Positions 20,028 through 29,978 of a DNA stretch of 64,000 nt are shown in pieces (position 1 is the first letter of the stretch; every line of letters begins with the position of its first letter). A program made the position numbers and the translations under genes. This stretch comes from Diploptera punctata (taxonomy: Eukaryota > Arthropoda > Insecta > Blattodea > Blaberidae). A model generated the notes under the pieces. The model saw only the letters and a list, made by a program, of their open reading frames with translations, did no database searches and was not told where the DNA came from. The stretch lies in assembly GCA_030220185.1 (NCBI GenBank), contig JASPKZ010007250.1:2507501-2571500 (forward strand), given 5' to 3'.

Positions 20028-20433
20028 TTGTATTGTAAGCCCATGTTTTCCCTTTACAGAGATTTAGGCGCTCTCTCCCTACAGGGAAGAATTTGAACCA
20101 TACTAATTTAGTTTACACTTGTTTTCGTATAGATGTCATTTTTGAGTGGTCCGTGGTCAGCGTTCCGCCTCATACTGACATCTAGGAAACCAAGATTGTA
20201 CTAGGACGGGAAAATTCGGTAAATTTTGCTTAGAGGCTTTTTCATTCAGGCTTAAGGATTTTTTACGAGCCTGAAAATCTTCAGACTCGGGACCCACGGC
20301 TTAAAGTCCCTCCCGGAGGACTTGCTCCTTGGATTTTTCCGTCCTAAAAAATCCATCGACCCCGGCCGGGTTTGAACCCGGGACCCTCGGGACCAGAGGC
20401 AAGGAGCATAACGACTAGTCCACCGCGGCCGAC
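20028..20433 (-). mobile_element. SINE-3 copy with 12-bp TSD
   Basis: A complete minus-strand SINE-3. TGTAGGGATTTA occurs at 20016-20027 and again at 20434-20445, an exact target-site duplication. It inserted into the older tRNA-headed repeat. Confidence 0.93.
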
Positions 20434-20477
20434 TGTAGGGATTTATAAGGGCGTAAAATCGTGAATATAGTTTAATT

Positions 20478-20790
20478 ATTTGAGATGAACCAGTGCGGAT
20501 GGATGTGAAACCTGGACATTAACAAAGGGAGATAGTAAACAAATAGAGGCTGCTGAAATGAAGATGTTGAGAGCAATAACAGGATACCAAAGAACCGATA
20601 AAAAGAAAAATGAAGATATAAGAACAGCACGTATTACGAATGAATGAATCGCGCATACCAAGAAGAATGTATTATTATAAACCAAAAGGGAGGAGATTGT
20701 TGGGAAGATCATTGAAGAGATGGAAGGACCAATGCGACCTATAATGAGATGGGAACAGGCCATTGGGCTTAATCCTTGTTGTTGATGATG
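20478..20790 (+). mobile_element. LINE-D tail, 5'-truncated, with 11-bp TSD
   Basis: GCETWTLTKGDSKQIEAAEM and LRAITGYQRTDKKKNEDI are followed by shifted remains and a 3' end CTTAATCCTTGTTGTTGATG ending in GATGATG. ATAGTTTAATT flanks it at 20467-20477 and 20791-20801. This is a textbook 5'-truncated LINE insertion. Confidence 0.88.
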
Positions 20791-20939
20791 ATAGTTTAAT
20801 TCGGGAGGGAGCTAAAGACGTGAGTCCTTGTTATAGATTGGGATAGTAGGAAGTTAGAGCTCCCACCTTCTTAGACATTCAGTACGAGATGTCAGGTATG
20901 CATGACGGGCACATTTATAACCAGAAAAAACCTGGTACT

Positions 20940-21066
20940 AATTTCATTTATAGTCTAAGACGTGATGCCATTAGAAGGTTTAGGCCCTATACATCGGGAA
21001 TTGAATTCGCTACCTTCCGCGTTCTAATGTATTGCCTTAACCGACTGGACTACGGACTCCTAAGAC
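20940..21066 (-). mobile_element. tRNA-derived SINE head and adjacent body
   Basis: The minus strand reads GTAGTCCAGTCGGTTAAGGC (box A) and, after a tRNA-like arm, GAATTCAATTCCCGATG (box B-like). The body extends toward 20940. The family is not otherwise seen. Confidence 0.5.
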
Positions 21067-21451
21067 GATTCTACAAAATTTTCTCTGGATTTCCGAACTC
21101 ATCCCCAGGAATGAACTTTCCTAATTAGCAAAGATCAAGGCCATACGCTCCGCACTTGCTAGTATTGACTGTAGTTGAAAATAACTTCTCTTGTCCATCC
21201 ATAATACAATTAGGATTACTAGGAATTCAGACGGATGACAGCGACATCTGGGTCAGCTTACGATTTGCAGCATAGCGGACAGCGACACACAGCGTAGAGT
21301 AGATAGTGAATTATGCATGCTACCCAGCGAACAGTATTGCGTACTTGCGCTATATATATCGAGTTACAGGTCTCGAGTTCAAAGCCTGGTTCAGGCGTTA
21401 TTTTTCTATTCATGTCAAAAAGACATAAAGACAAAAAAAAATCTGGATAGA
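21067..21451. other. Unassigned sequence
   Basis: A weak tRNA-like string (GGTCTCGAGTTCAAAGCC near 21370) may be another SINE head. Nothing else is recognised. Confidence 0.35.
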
Positions 21452-21566
21452 AGGTTACAATCGGCTATGAATATCAGAGGATTGGAGGAAAATCAATGGA
21501 TGGACAGTGAGGAATTGCATTTATTTTCCGGAATACGGCGGCAGCTGTCATGATACCGAATAACGA

Positions 21567-21568
<2 letters not shown>
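21452..21568 (+). mobile_element. LINE-B 3' end
   Basis: SAMNIRGLEENQWMDSEEL and GIRRQLS, then ATGATACCGAATAACGATGA, match the 3' end of the LINE-B copy at 25931 (minus strand: MDRE, GRRRQQP, ATGATACCGGATGATGATG). About 40 codons remain. Confidence 0.7.

Positions 21569-21616
<48 letters not shown>
21569..21616. repeat. (TA)n microsatellite
   Basis: A pure TA run between a LINE-B tail and SINE-5. Confidence 0.95.
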
Positions 21617-21618
<2 letters not shown>

Positions 21619-21830
21619 CAACAAAATAAACTCCTGAACCAGGATTTGAACCCAGAACCTCTGAATTTAAAATTCAGTGCGCCATCACTTACGCTATCCA
21701 GGCATTTTAGCACAAACATTATTTTTTTTCTTTTTGTATATATTCTCTATCATGAGAGGTAGCGGGAACTCGGCCTCACTGCCCTCTAGTGGCTACGGTA
21801 ACAAGTAAGAATATTAAAGAGAATTTTTAC
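21617..21830 (-). mobile_element. SINE-5 copy
   Basis: The minus strand has a tRNA-like head with box B GGGTTCAAATCCTGG, preceded by an arm with GAATTTTAAATTC. A plus-strand phrase AGCGGGAACTCGGCCTCACT corresponds to GGAACGCGGTCTCCACTGCC in the other copy at 46963-47165. Confidence 0.7.
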
Positions 21831-21860
21831 TTTACAGCAGTGAAATTTCAATATTTCGAG

Positions 21861-21929
21861 CAATACAGGCCTAATATGACATGAAAAGAAAAATAAACGC
21901 CTGAACCATGTCATATTAGGCCTGCATTG
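21861..21929. repeat. 23-bp-arm hairpin around a SINE-5 end
   Basis: CAATACAGGCCTAATATGAC(ATG) at 21861-21883 and its inverted copy at 21907-21929 enclose a ~23-nt loop, AAAAGAAAAATAAACGCCTG(AAC). The loop is the starting text of the SINE-5 copies nearby (AAAATAAACTCCTGAACCA). Confidence 0.7.
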
Positions 21930-21984
21930 GTTAATGTCAAAATGTAATTATAACATCGATATATATATATATATATTTTTTTCT

Positions 21985-22381
21985 CGTATCTTGTAAGCCA
22001 ATGTTTCCCTTAACAGAGATTTAGGCGCTCTCCCACTATATGGAAAAAATTGAACCATACTAATTTAGTTACACTTGTTTCGTATAGATGTCATTTGAGT
22101 GGTCCGTGGTCAGCGTTCCGCCTCATACTGACATCTAGGAAACCAAGGTAGTACTAGGACGGGAAAATTCGGTAAATTTTGCTTAGAGGCCTTTCCATTC
22201 AGGCTTAAGGATCTATTACGAGCCTGAAAATCTTCAGACCCGGACCCACGGCTTAAAGTTCCTCCCGGAGGACTTGCTCCTTGATTTTTCCATCCTAAAA
22301 AATCAATCGATCCCGGCCGGGTTTGAACCAGCGACCCTCGGGACCAGAGGCAAGGAGCATAACCACTAGTCAACCGCGGCC
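21985..22381 (-). mobile_element. SINE-3 copy
   Basis: A full-length but more diverged minus-strand SINE-3. Box B region GGGTTTGAACCAGCGACC is on the plus strand near 22320 and the body ends at TTGTAAGCCAATGTTTCCC. A clear duplication is not visible because the left side is a (TA)n run. Confidence 0.88.
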
Positions 22382-22584
22382 GATATAATATTAATAGTCA
22401 GTCTTCTTTCAAAAAAAAAAATTAACATATTATGGCACTGGATACGTAATGGAAACTCTGTTGTAAATCAGCGATCCTAGTGGTTGTTGAGCAGTCACTG
22501 TTGTATAAATCTGTAATATTCAAAGTCTCGAAATAGTAATATTGTGAATACATTTACTGTTTCTCACATTTAGTAAATAATACC
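22382..22584. other. Unassigned sequence
   Basis: It could be the upstream part of the mariner copy that follows, but no motif is legible. Confidence 0.4.
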
Positions 22585-22862
22585 GCTCTAAAAAGATGTT
22601 CAGTAGAATTTGTTTAGAAGGTGGAATTGGGAAGTACTCGAACAGCCACCAAATTCACTAGACAGGAGCCCTTGTGGCTATATCTTATTCTCAAAGATCA
22701 AAGAACCTCTAGCAGACATTCTATTTCAATCAATAGTTAGATATCTAGAAAGTTCCAGATCGATCAGATGGGAGAGATATCCAGAAATGGTGCTGCAGAT
22801 GGATCACGCGTCTTCCAAGGATTTGGCAATGTATAGTTGATTTGACAGGAAATTACTGAGGA
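22585..22862 (+). pseudogene. mariner-type transposase, C-terminal remnant
   Basis: WNWEVLEQPPNSLDRSPCGY and ILFSKIKEPLADILF align with the mariner transposase end, usually WEVLEHPPYSPDLSPCDYHL then FxxLKExLxGxxF. After a frameshift WITRLPRIWQCIVDLTGNY fits the family's terminal RLPxRWQKVIxxxGDYxE. The third catalytic Asp, normally in SPCDYHLF, is replaced by Gly. The N-terminal half, the DNA-binding domain and the inverted repeats are not identified. Dead copy. Confidence 0.75.
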
Positions 22863-22985
22863 ATTCGACATGCTTACGACACATGCCACCCTATACTGGC
22901 TGTATAGTTGTCCCCGTATATGATTAACATATGTGGATGTGAGGCCAGCAGCCGGATGGTACGCCAAGAGCTTTATAGACCTATC
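22863..22985 (+). mobile_element. SINE-4 3' fragment
   Basis: CGACATGCTTACGACACATG, ACACTGGCTGT-like text and ATATGTGGATGTGAGGCCAG match the last third of SINE-4 at 44989-45333 (CGACATGCTAACCACTTGTC ... ACATGTGGATGTGAAGGGCC). Confidence 0.65.
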
Positions 22986-23034
22986 CCACCACTGTTTTTA
23001 TTAAATAAGAGTCTAGTTTCGAATCCTTATAACT

Positions 23035-23125
23035 GGGAGGATAGCAGTTTTATATACTTTTCTGTAAAGTTTTTGAGAGATGTTGGGATGACTAAAATCC
23101 CTAATGTGTAATAGCATAAACTCCC
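23035..23125 (-). mobile_element. LINE-A scrap
   Basis: TAGCAGTTTTATATACTTTT and TTTTTGAGAGATGTTGGGAT match the LINE-A segment seen at 38500-38580 (TATATATTTTCAGC, GAAAGGAGTTGGGACATC). About 90 bp remain. Confidence 0.6.
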
Positions 23126-23214
23126 ATTATTAAACATTTAATTCATGCTGAATAGCTTTAGATATATAAATTATTTTTTTAATAGGAATATTCCACTAGA
23201 GTGGTTCTCCTTCA

Positions 23215-23840
23215 AACCAAAAAAAATTGTCACCAGAGGTTCCTGTCTAAAACATCTCCTTCCCTCAAATCTCTAGCTTCCATACTTATCCTCACTCCAT
23301 CTATCCAACATTCTCTAGATCTGCCTCTTCCACCTCTTCCATTATCTTCCCATTCTTATGAGGTGTCCATACCATTTTATGCGTTTTTTTGCTATTTTTT
23401 TAAACTTGGATAATATACCTTATTGTGCTGTTTCTGACTTTATCCCGTCTTCAAATTCTTGTCGATCGCCTCCAAAAATCCATTTCTACTGCTAAGTTTG
23501 TTGGCTTGTTGTCTATTTACTGTCCAGGTTTCGGACCCATATAAAAATATTTTATAACTGGGCTTGAAATATAGTTTTCTTCGTTCTATAGGGCCTATAT
23601 TATATTTATAATCCAAAGCGCTGAGTTTAACATACCAATGGTTCTTCTTCCATCAGTTATTTTTCTTTCAATTTCTGCAGTTAAATTCTCATTTTTATCT
23701 AAAATAGAACCTAAATTTTTAGAACTTTTAACATAGCCTATTCTTCCAGAATTATGTTTTAACGCATCTGTTGTATTCAGGAAATATATTCTGTTTTATT
23801 ATAATGTATCTGTAATCTACATAAATCATAAGTCACGTCA
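23215..23840 (-). mobile_element. LINE-B/C-like copy, RT C-terminal part
   Basis: The minus strand gives RGRSRECWIDGVRISMEAR and EGDVLDRNLW near 23220-23340. Further upstream pieces include YGSETWTVN-like and AVEMDFWRR-like stretches interrupted by stops. The wording sits between LINE-B and LINE-C. The 3' UTR is not evident. Confidence 0.65.
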
Positions 23841-24564
23841 ATATATATTTAAAGTTAAATGTGCCTTAATTAATACGAAAAATGTAATAATTAAAGTTGA
23901 TTAGTATCAGTGATAGAATTATTTAATTATGAGTTACGTTACCCCCCTCAGTATCTTCTCCCCTTTGGGGAGTTGATTCATTTATTTACGAGTTTGTATT
24001 GAATTAATGCAGCAAACTGATGGAAATTGTATATGATATACATCATCATGGAGTCTACATAATTCACCCACATTGAATGCAATGATAGCAATAATAAAAG
24101 CAGACAGTTGAAACATACAAATATATACTATTATCATTTATCGGAATATTATGTTGTTAAATGTCGATATATGTAATGTTTTGAACAAGTTAAGCTAATT
24201 GTGCGTGTGTTGTGGTGTTCAGGGACTGGTGATCGATGCAACATTAGGCAATGAGATTATAACGCATCAAGCCTATCGGAAAATGAACTCCTTAGGGAGC
24301 CATGTCCAATTGGGTCAATCAATTTGAATAATTTCATCATAAATCATCCTACAATCTATCATCGTAGGGTAGACATGCTAATATCAACTTCGTTATTTAT
24401 GTCATTGCAGGATTAGTCGAATGATAGCGAATCTTTGGGGATTCGGTTAAGATTCTATACATTTTCGCAATAGAGCATAACAAACGGAGCCCACAGTTAG
24501 AGAAAAACGCCCAGCTTTTATATGGTGGCAGCCAAAGCAAGATTTAAGTATTTTACCCTCAGAA
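23841..24564. other. Unassigned AT-rich sequence
   Basis: ACCCCCCTCAGTATCTTCTC and CCCCTTTGGGGAG stand out as a small GC-rich island near 23941-23972. No gene is recognised. Confidence 0.45.
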
Positions 24565-24745
24565 AACAAAATTTATGATTGTAATCAAGGTGGACGCAAC
24601 ATGTTCATCCAATGGAAGATCACAGGATACCCAAGCAAATGTTAAGATATCAACCTGCAGGAAGAAGAAGACTTCTGGATAGTGTTTCTCTTGAGGCCGA
24701 AACAGGTCAACAAATGGCCTAAATTTGTAAATGTACTATGATGAT
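24565..24745 (+). mobile_element. LINE-D tail
   Basis: HRIPKQMLRYQPAGRRR and DSVSLEAETGQQMA are the last codons. The 3' end reads CAACAAATGGCCTAAATTTG, then ATGATGATC. Confidence 0.6.
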
Positions 24746-24769
24746 CTTATATAAAGATTTCAATGCTTA

Positions 24770-25200
24770 CACATATTTGTTTGTGCTTAATATATTATTA
24801 TCCTTTCTCCACTCGTCCCTTTTCATCCATTCTATGTCCTCTAGTCCTTTTGTTCTCATTCCAGTTCTTATTTCTTGCATCCTTGAGTTTCGAGGCCTTC
24901 CTTCCTTTTTCCTTCCAGGTGGACACTATTCTAATGTGTATCTTTCTTCTTGCATTCGTAGTACATAACCATACCAATTTAACTGATTACACCTTACATA
25001 ATCTATTACTGAATATTTGTTTATTTTTTCGTATGACTTTATTTATTTATTTCAGTTTTGAACATCTTGCTGCTCTCCTCAAGAAATCAATTTCCATCTA
25101 CATAAGTTTTTGTTGAATTTCCATGTTTCAGCTCCATATGAGACAGTACTTCTCACTATATAATTATATATTTGTAACATATCTTTTCTCGTTAAGCATA
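24770..25200 (-). mobile_element. LINE-F copy
   Basis: The minus strand contains pieces such as ESSKMFKTE, IGMVMYYECKKK and EGLETQGCKK. They correspond to the LINE-F text at 18985-19335 (RRAARCSKL, KLVWAYQRMQEE, RPRNSWLQEI) after frameshifts. The two long plus-strand frames here are shadows. Confidence 0.55.
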
Positions 25201-25226
25201 CAAACACAATATTTAAGAATCAGTGT

Positions 25227-25537
25227 AGGTCCACCGATGTGGTCTCAAGATAGCATGCTGCCTTGTCACGCAGCAGGCCCGGGTTCGATTCCTCGTCGGG
25301 ACAAGCTTCTTAGGCGAGTTTTTTCAGGGTTTTTTCCTCATCTGTGAGAAATGTCAGGTAGGTTTAGGACCTAAAAGGTCCCCGAATATAATCTGGCCAT
25401 CATCATCATCTTTCACCGGTGTGGAAAGCAACGGTAAGCTACCACACCTATAATTCCCTAGTAAAGCTGCAAAGCATAGCATGAAAATGTTATGATTGCA
25501 GTGAAGGACCTCTCTAGGGCAGAAAACTATACAATAT
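25227..25537 (+). mobile_element. SINE-1 with 9-bp TSD
   Basis: A diverged full-length copy (GTCCACCGATGTGGTCTCAA, box B GGGTTCGATTCC). AATCAGTGT flanks it at 25218-25226 and 25538-25546. Confidence 0.88.
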
Positions 25538-25552
25538 AATCAGTGTGTATGT

Positions 25553-25741
25553 ATCGGGACATAGCCGAGCGGTTTAAGGCATGGTGCCTTGTTGCAGAGC
25601 TACGGAACATGCGGAATTTCGGCCATTACGGGACCGCTGCACATCAAGTATTGTGAGGAATATAGTAATAATAAGTATCGTTTCCAGATAGAGAAAACCA
25701 GCTATAAACGGATGGGGATCCAACCTGCTGTAGGTAGGTGA
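25553..25741 (+). mobile_element. SINE-4, head and mid part
   Basis: TAGCCGAGCGGTTTAAGGC (box A), GCAGAGCTACGGAACATGC and TTTCGGCCATTACGGGACCG match SINE-4 at 44989. The box B segment is deleted here, and the copy ends where LINE-A sequence starts. Confidence 0.75.
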
Positions 25742-25860
25742 AGGATGAGCTGGGAAGATAGCATTAACCACGATTTGTGGGAAGTGAATTATACAGGATA
25801 TGACTGGAAAATAATGGTTCAGGATAGGGAAGTGTGGAGAACTTGTGTCTGATTTTGATT
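25742..25860 (+). mobile_element. LINE-A scrap
   Basis: RMSWEDSINHDLWEVNYTGY and VQDREVWRT are the LINE-A tail block (RMRWENNINYDLREVDYTGN, AQDRDVWRA). Confidence 0.7.
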
Positions 25861-25930
25861 GAATAACACGTGTATCTTTGTCTTTGCTCCCAGGTTATAA
25901 TGCCAATTAAATGGAAAGAAAAAATAGTTA

Positions 25931-26450
25931 TCATCATCATCATCATCATCATCATCCGGTATCATGGCTGCTGCCGCCGTCTTCCGGAAACCAAACGTCA
26001 TTTCTCTCTGTCCATCCATAGATCTTCCTCCAATTATCTGTTATTCATAGCTGCTTGTACCCCTTCCATCCAAGTTTTCTTCGGTCTTCCTCTCTTCCCC
26101 CTTTCTATTGGGATCAATTCCATAACAATTTTAGGCAATCTTTGCTCTGGCATTCTTTTGACATGGCCATACCACTGTAATCTTTTCTTTTCTATAAAGT
26201 CTATGATGTCGGGCTCCTCTTGTACACCCACAATTTCCCTTATTCCTTTATTTCGTATTCTATCCATTCTAGATTTTCCAGCTGATCTTCTTAAAACATC
26301 CATTTCTGTACTTAAAAATTAGTTTCATTTCCCTGGTAGGAATTTGCCAGACTTCAGCACCATATGTTAAAATGCTCTGCATTATGGTTTCATATATTTG
26401 TAATTTTCTATTTTTTTTAATATTTTTGCTCCACCAAACAGAGTTTAAAA
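25931..26450 (-). mobile_element. LINE-B copy (C-terminal RT, 3' end)
   Basis: The minus-strand frames ending at 26303 and 26604 read SVWWSKNIKKNRKLQIYETI, LTYGAEVWQIPTREMKL, MDVLRRSAGKSRMDRIRNKG, KKRLQWYGHVKRMPEQRLPK, RGKRGRPKKTWMEGVQAAMN and GRRRQQP. One frameshift separates the two pieces. The 3' end is ATGATACCGGATGATGATGA. It is a fairly young copy, truncated at its 5' side where the Tigger scrap begins. Confidence 0.85.
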
Positions 26451-26622
26451 AAATAGTTCTGAAGCGGAAAAAAGTAGTGTTGCCGCTTAAAGTAAAAATA
26501 GAAATGCTTGACCGTTTACACGTTGGCGAGTCGTTTCGATCCACATCACACTGTTTCAATGTTAAAGAATCAACTGTACTATTCATCAAGAAATGCGAAG
26601 ACAAAATAGATAGATAATCGGT
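26451..26622 (+). pseudogene. pogo/Tigger-type transposase, N-terminal scrap
   Basis: KRKKVVLPLKVKIEMLDRLH and VGESFRSTSHCFNVKESTVL then FIKKCEDKI fit the CENP-B/psq-type helix-turn-helix found at the start of Tigger transposases (KRKRxxLSxKxKLEIIxRLExGES...VxxSTIxxIKKNKEKI). About 55 codons remain, wedged between two LINE-B copies. The catalytic DDE region and inverted repeats are absent. Confidence 0.7.
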
Positions 26623-26639
26623 TGATTAATGTCTTTGAC

Positions 26640-27235
26640 ATCGTCCGATTCCTAATAGCCAATTTTGTCGGTCCATCCAATCTCTTGATTGTAGATGTTT
26701 CTCCTTCATGTATAAACATATTCCCTAACTCCATGAGGTTTTAGGTATTCCTCTGCCTCGTCTTCCCTCAGGTTTCCATTCCAAAACAGATTTTGATAGT
26801 CGATCCTCTTCCATTCGCTGGACATGTCCGTACCATCTTAATTGCTGAGTTTTAATATAATCTAAAATAGTGTCTTCAATCTTCATTTTCTTCCTTATAA
26901 GTGAGTTCCTAATTTTTCCTTTTCTTGAAATCCTTGCTGCCCTTCGTATAAAATCCATTTCCGTTGCCAAAATATACTTATTTGTTTTTGTTGTTAATGG
27001 TCAAAGTTCTGCTCCATAAGTAATGATGCTTTTAACAATTGTATGATACATATTCATTTTATTTTGATTACTTATATTTTTATCCCACAATAATTCATTT
27101 AGGCAAAAATTGCAAATTTTCCTTTATTATTTCTATTTCTTATTTCCTCTTCAAAACTCCCATTTTATTTACTTTAATTCCTAAATATGTGATCTCACTA
27201 CAAGATTTTATTGTTTCTCCAGACTCCAAAAACAA
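26640..27235 (-). mobile_element. LINE-B copy (RT C-terminal part)
   Basis: The minus strand carries ITYLGIKVNKMG-like text, SIITYGAEL, LATEMDFIRRAARISRKGKI, QQLRWYGHVQRMEEDRLSKS and RRGRGIPKTSWS. It is 5'-truncated with several stops. Together with 25931-26450 and the Tigger scrap it makes a 1.3-kb block of TE debris. Confidence 0.8.
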
Positions 27236-28032
27236 AATAAGGGATTATATTAATAGAAATTATTCAAAATCTCTCATTAAAATAATTGTATTTTCATATT
27301 TATTTTATTTTATTTTGGAATCTTGGAACGTATCCTCTATATACCCATAAAAATTACCATTCCATATTCACGGCTTTTGTATTCGCGACATATTTACGGA
27401 ACATATCCCCATCGAATAAGGAGTTTTTACTGAAAATATCGTATTTTTCAAATAACTGATTTATACTGTGCGACAAAGTATTATCAAATAACTTGTATAT
27501 CACAATGTACAATAGAAGAACTGTATAACCTCCAGTGTGACCTTCTTGTAAAGAGGAAAATTTGTGTACACTATCTCCTTGTTGACTAGAAATTCTACAA
27601 TGTCCGACCGATGCAATTCAAGAATAGAAGAGGCAGAATGGAATAGGAAAAAAAAATGTAAATATCAAAAGTAGTGCACGAGAGCAGACAAGATTCACAA
27701 AGGCAACAAAAGATGAAGTGGCTTTGTGTGAAGACTAGAAAGAAGAGTGAAGTTGTTGGATTTCCGGTAATACAATAGCAACAAGTTTCGCACGCAGCTC
27801 TTCCCTTTCAGTGACATCACCTAATGCTACTATTCCAAGTAATCGGAGCAACTAGTATTTCGAATAAAAATTCAATTAGCAAGTCCTTAACAAAAGAACG
27901 TGTTCCTATGAACAATGAACTCCATTTTTTTTATTCGTGAAATACAATGAAACTAGACTAAAAAAATCATTAATCGATCTTCTTTACATTACACGCCTAC
28001 ATTACCTTAACATCGTACTCAAAGACAAGCTC
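27236..28032. other. Unassigned sequence
   Basis: No gene or repeat is recognised. Confidence 0.5.
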
Positions 28033-28160
28033 TCAACTGACTCACTGACATTATGGAACCCGGAGATTCATTACCTCGCGGGCATAAGGTCTTCATTACT
28101 AACCTGAGATAATGTATTCCACCAATTATCACCTGTACAATTCACCTGCCTTATATCACG
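28033..28160 (-). mobile_element. LINE-A 3' end, left part split by SINE-1
   Basis: ACTGACTCACTGACATTATG through CGCGGGCATAAG to AATTCACCTGCC corresponds to the LINE-A 3' end (ACTCACTGGCACTATCGAAC ... GCGCGGACATAAG ... AATCTACTTCCC). It continues at 28500 after SINE-1. Confidence 0.7.
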
Positions 28161-28491
28161 GCAAGTCCACCGCTGTGGTCTCGAGGTAGTGTGCTGCCTT
28201 GTCACGCAGCGAGCCCGGGTTCGATCCCTGGTCGGGACAGTTTTTCTGGGTGAAGTTTTATCGGGGTTTTTCCTCACCTGTAAGACAAATGTTAGGAAAA
28301 CTTTAAGGCCCAAACGGTCCCCGAAATCATATGGCCATCATCATCATCCTTATCATTATCACCCTTCACTGGTGTGGAAAGCAACGGGAAGCTACCACAC
28401 CTACAATTCCCTAGTAAAGCTGCAAAGCATACCATGAAAATGCTATGACTGCAGTGAAAGACCTGCCCTCGGGCAGAATTACTCTGGATGG
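28161..28491 (+). mobile_element. SINE-1, full length, inserted in LINE-A
   Basis: Complete head, box B GGGTTCGATCCC, hairpin with one change (CATACCATGAAAATGCTATG) and GGATGG end. ATATCACG flanks it at 28153-28160 and 28492-28499. Confidence 0.9.
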
Positions 28492-28499
28492 ATATCACG

Positions 28500-28835
28500 A
28501 CAAATGTAATTCTCCAACCCCATTCTCGGCCTACTCACTGGGCGTTTTCCCACTGTTTTTTCCTTTAAAGATCCTATGCCCTTCTTTAATTCCCCATACA
28601 TGTCAAACGTCCGCTAATCGCAATTGACGAGGCTTATATATTAGTTTTACATCTGATTCCCATAAAGATCACATAGCCGAGTGTTGTTCAGTATTCTCCA
28701 TTCACCTGTATGTTGGTCTCTCATTGGTCCAAAAAATAAATCCTAAGATATTTATTCTCAAATGGGCATACTAGTAGTCTTTTCTCTTCCCTTAAAATAA
28801 GATACTACGTTCAATCTCCATATATCACAATTCGA
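28500..28835 (-). mobile_element. LINE-A, right part split by SINE-1
   Basis: It resumes at CAAATGTAATTCTCCAACCC and follows the LINE-A text (CCTACTCACTGGGCGTTTTC, ATTCACCTGTATGTTGGTCT, TCCCTTAAAATAAG). It is heavily diverged and no frame is open. Confidence 0.7.
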
Positions 28836-28849
28836 AAAATAACCGCAAT

Positions 28850-29300
28850 ATATATCCCGTGTGGAGTTGCCAGTCTCCCATCGGGCGCCTCCCCAGGTGG
28901 CAGATAGGGGAATGCTCACCAGATACGGCGGGTACTCGGGAAATAAAATACCCAGGGCGGACCAAAACTAGCGCTGCTGCCTTGCAGTAAGATACTGGAC
29001 ATCAAACGCTAGAGGAAGAAAATCTTGAACTTTTTTCATGTATAGTAGATTCGAGCTGTTATTCCTTTGTGTAGGCCTATATATTATTTTATTAGTTTAA
29101 TTTTAATTGTCTTTAATTTTATTGTTTTGTTAGAACTTACTTTTATTACTTTCCAGTTTTGACCAGATAATTTATTGTTTAGTATGTAATATTAATGTAT
29201 TTTTTTTGTATTTAAATGTAACATATGTTTGTCCTGGTGAGTGGAAGAGAATGCCACATGGCCTTAACTCCATCAGGCTTAATAAAAAAAATTAAAATTG
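28850..29300 (+). mobile_element. LINE composite: 5' leader joined to LINE-J-type 3' UTR
   Basis: The leader (TTGCCAGTCTCCCATCGGGC, CAGATAGGGGAATGCTCACC, GGGCGGACCAAAACTAGC) resembles, from memory, the leader upstream of endonuclease-RT ORFs in other arthropod LINEs. Near 29030 it passes straight into an AT-rich 3' UTR that ends with GTGAGTGGAAGAGAATGCC, GGCCTTAACTCCATCAGGCT and TAATAAAAAAAATTAAAA, the LINE-J type of end. The whole coding region is missing. Confidence 0.5.
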
Positions 29301-29339
29301 AGTACATTAATAAAATATTGTATTTTTAAAACTAATTTA

Positions 29340-29730
29340 TATCCTGTGAAATGATACGAGGGATTTGGAGCAATGAAGCAGCGCTGAGTGAAGGGAAGCG
29401 AATTGCATTACAGGTGGAGGATATTGAGGCTCGTCATCCTGAATTCCACATCGAGTTCGGACAGCTCATACGACACCACGTCGCATCGAATCTCGTCTCG
29501 CGTGACTATGGTAACAGCAGAAACCTCAAGGGAACCGACCGCGTTACTTTTGTTATTACATCACCAAGTAGTCCGTGTCACAAGGCTTTCATAATGGCTT
29601 GTTATCTTGCAACACTCCCTTATTATCTACTGTGCAGTCAATCTAAGTCAACAAGTTCTAATGAACTGCAGATCACAGAAAAACTTGCCATTTTACCAGC
29701 AACATAAACATTTCTAGTTAGACGATATAC
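29340..29730 (+). other. Unassigned open frame of 118 codons
   Basis: The frame at 29351-29707 is open and slightly GC-richer than its surroundings, but I recognise no domain, signal peptide or splice context. A second overlapping frame exists at 29388-29594. It is more likely chance than a gene. Confidence 0.2.
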
Positions 29731-29773
29731 AAGTATTATTATTATTATTTATATTATTATTAATTATTTTTAT

Positions 29774-29893
29774 GTGGAAAGCAACAGGAAACTACCACAC
29801 CTACAATTCCCTAGTAAAGCTGCAAAGCATAGCATGACAATGCTATGATTGCAGTGAAAGACCTGCCCTCGGACAGAATTACTATGGATGGAT
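29774..29893 (+). mobile_element. SINE-1 3' fragment
   Basis: It runs from GTGGAAAGCAACAGGAAAC through the hairpin (CATAGCATGACAATGCTATG) to ACTATGGATGGATGG, then (ATT)n. Confidence 0.85.
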
Positions 29894-29978
29894 GGATTAT
29901 TATTATTTATATTATTATTATTTATACTATTATTATTATTTATAATATTATTATTGCTATTATTATTATTATTATTAT
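29894..29978. repeat. Imperfect (ATT)n microsatellite
   Basis: ATT units with interruptions between SINE-1 and a LINE composite. Confidence 0.9.

Larger units (their letters stand above)
19955..20890 (+). mobile_element. Older SINE-like repeat split by two younger insertions
   Basis: TTAGCGGTTATCA and TGTTCAAGTCCTGG look like box A and box B of a tRNA-derived head. Removing SINE-3 (20028-20433) and the LINE-D tail (20478-20790), each with its duplication, rejoins a continuous text from GGCGAATGTAGGGATTTA to TTTAATTCGGGAGGGAGC and AGCTCCCACC. The family itself is seen only once. Confidence 0.45.

Noticed and set aside
29351..29707. 118-codon frame as a gene
   Set aside because: No motif, homologue in memory, or splice context, and overlapping frames exist in the same stretch. 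Kept only as an unassigned frame.
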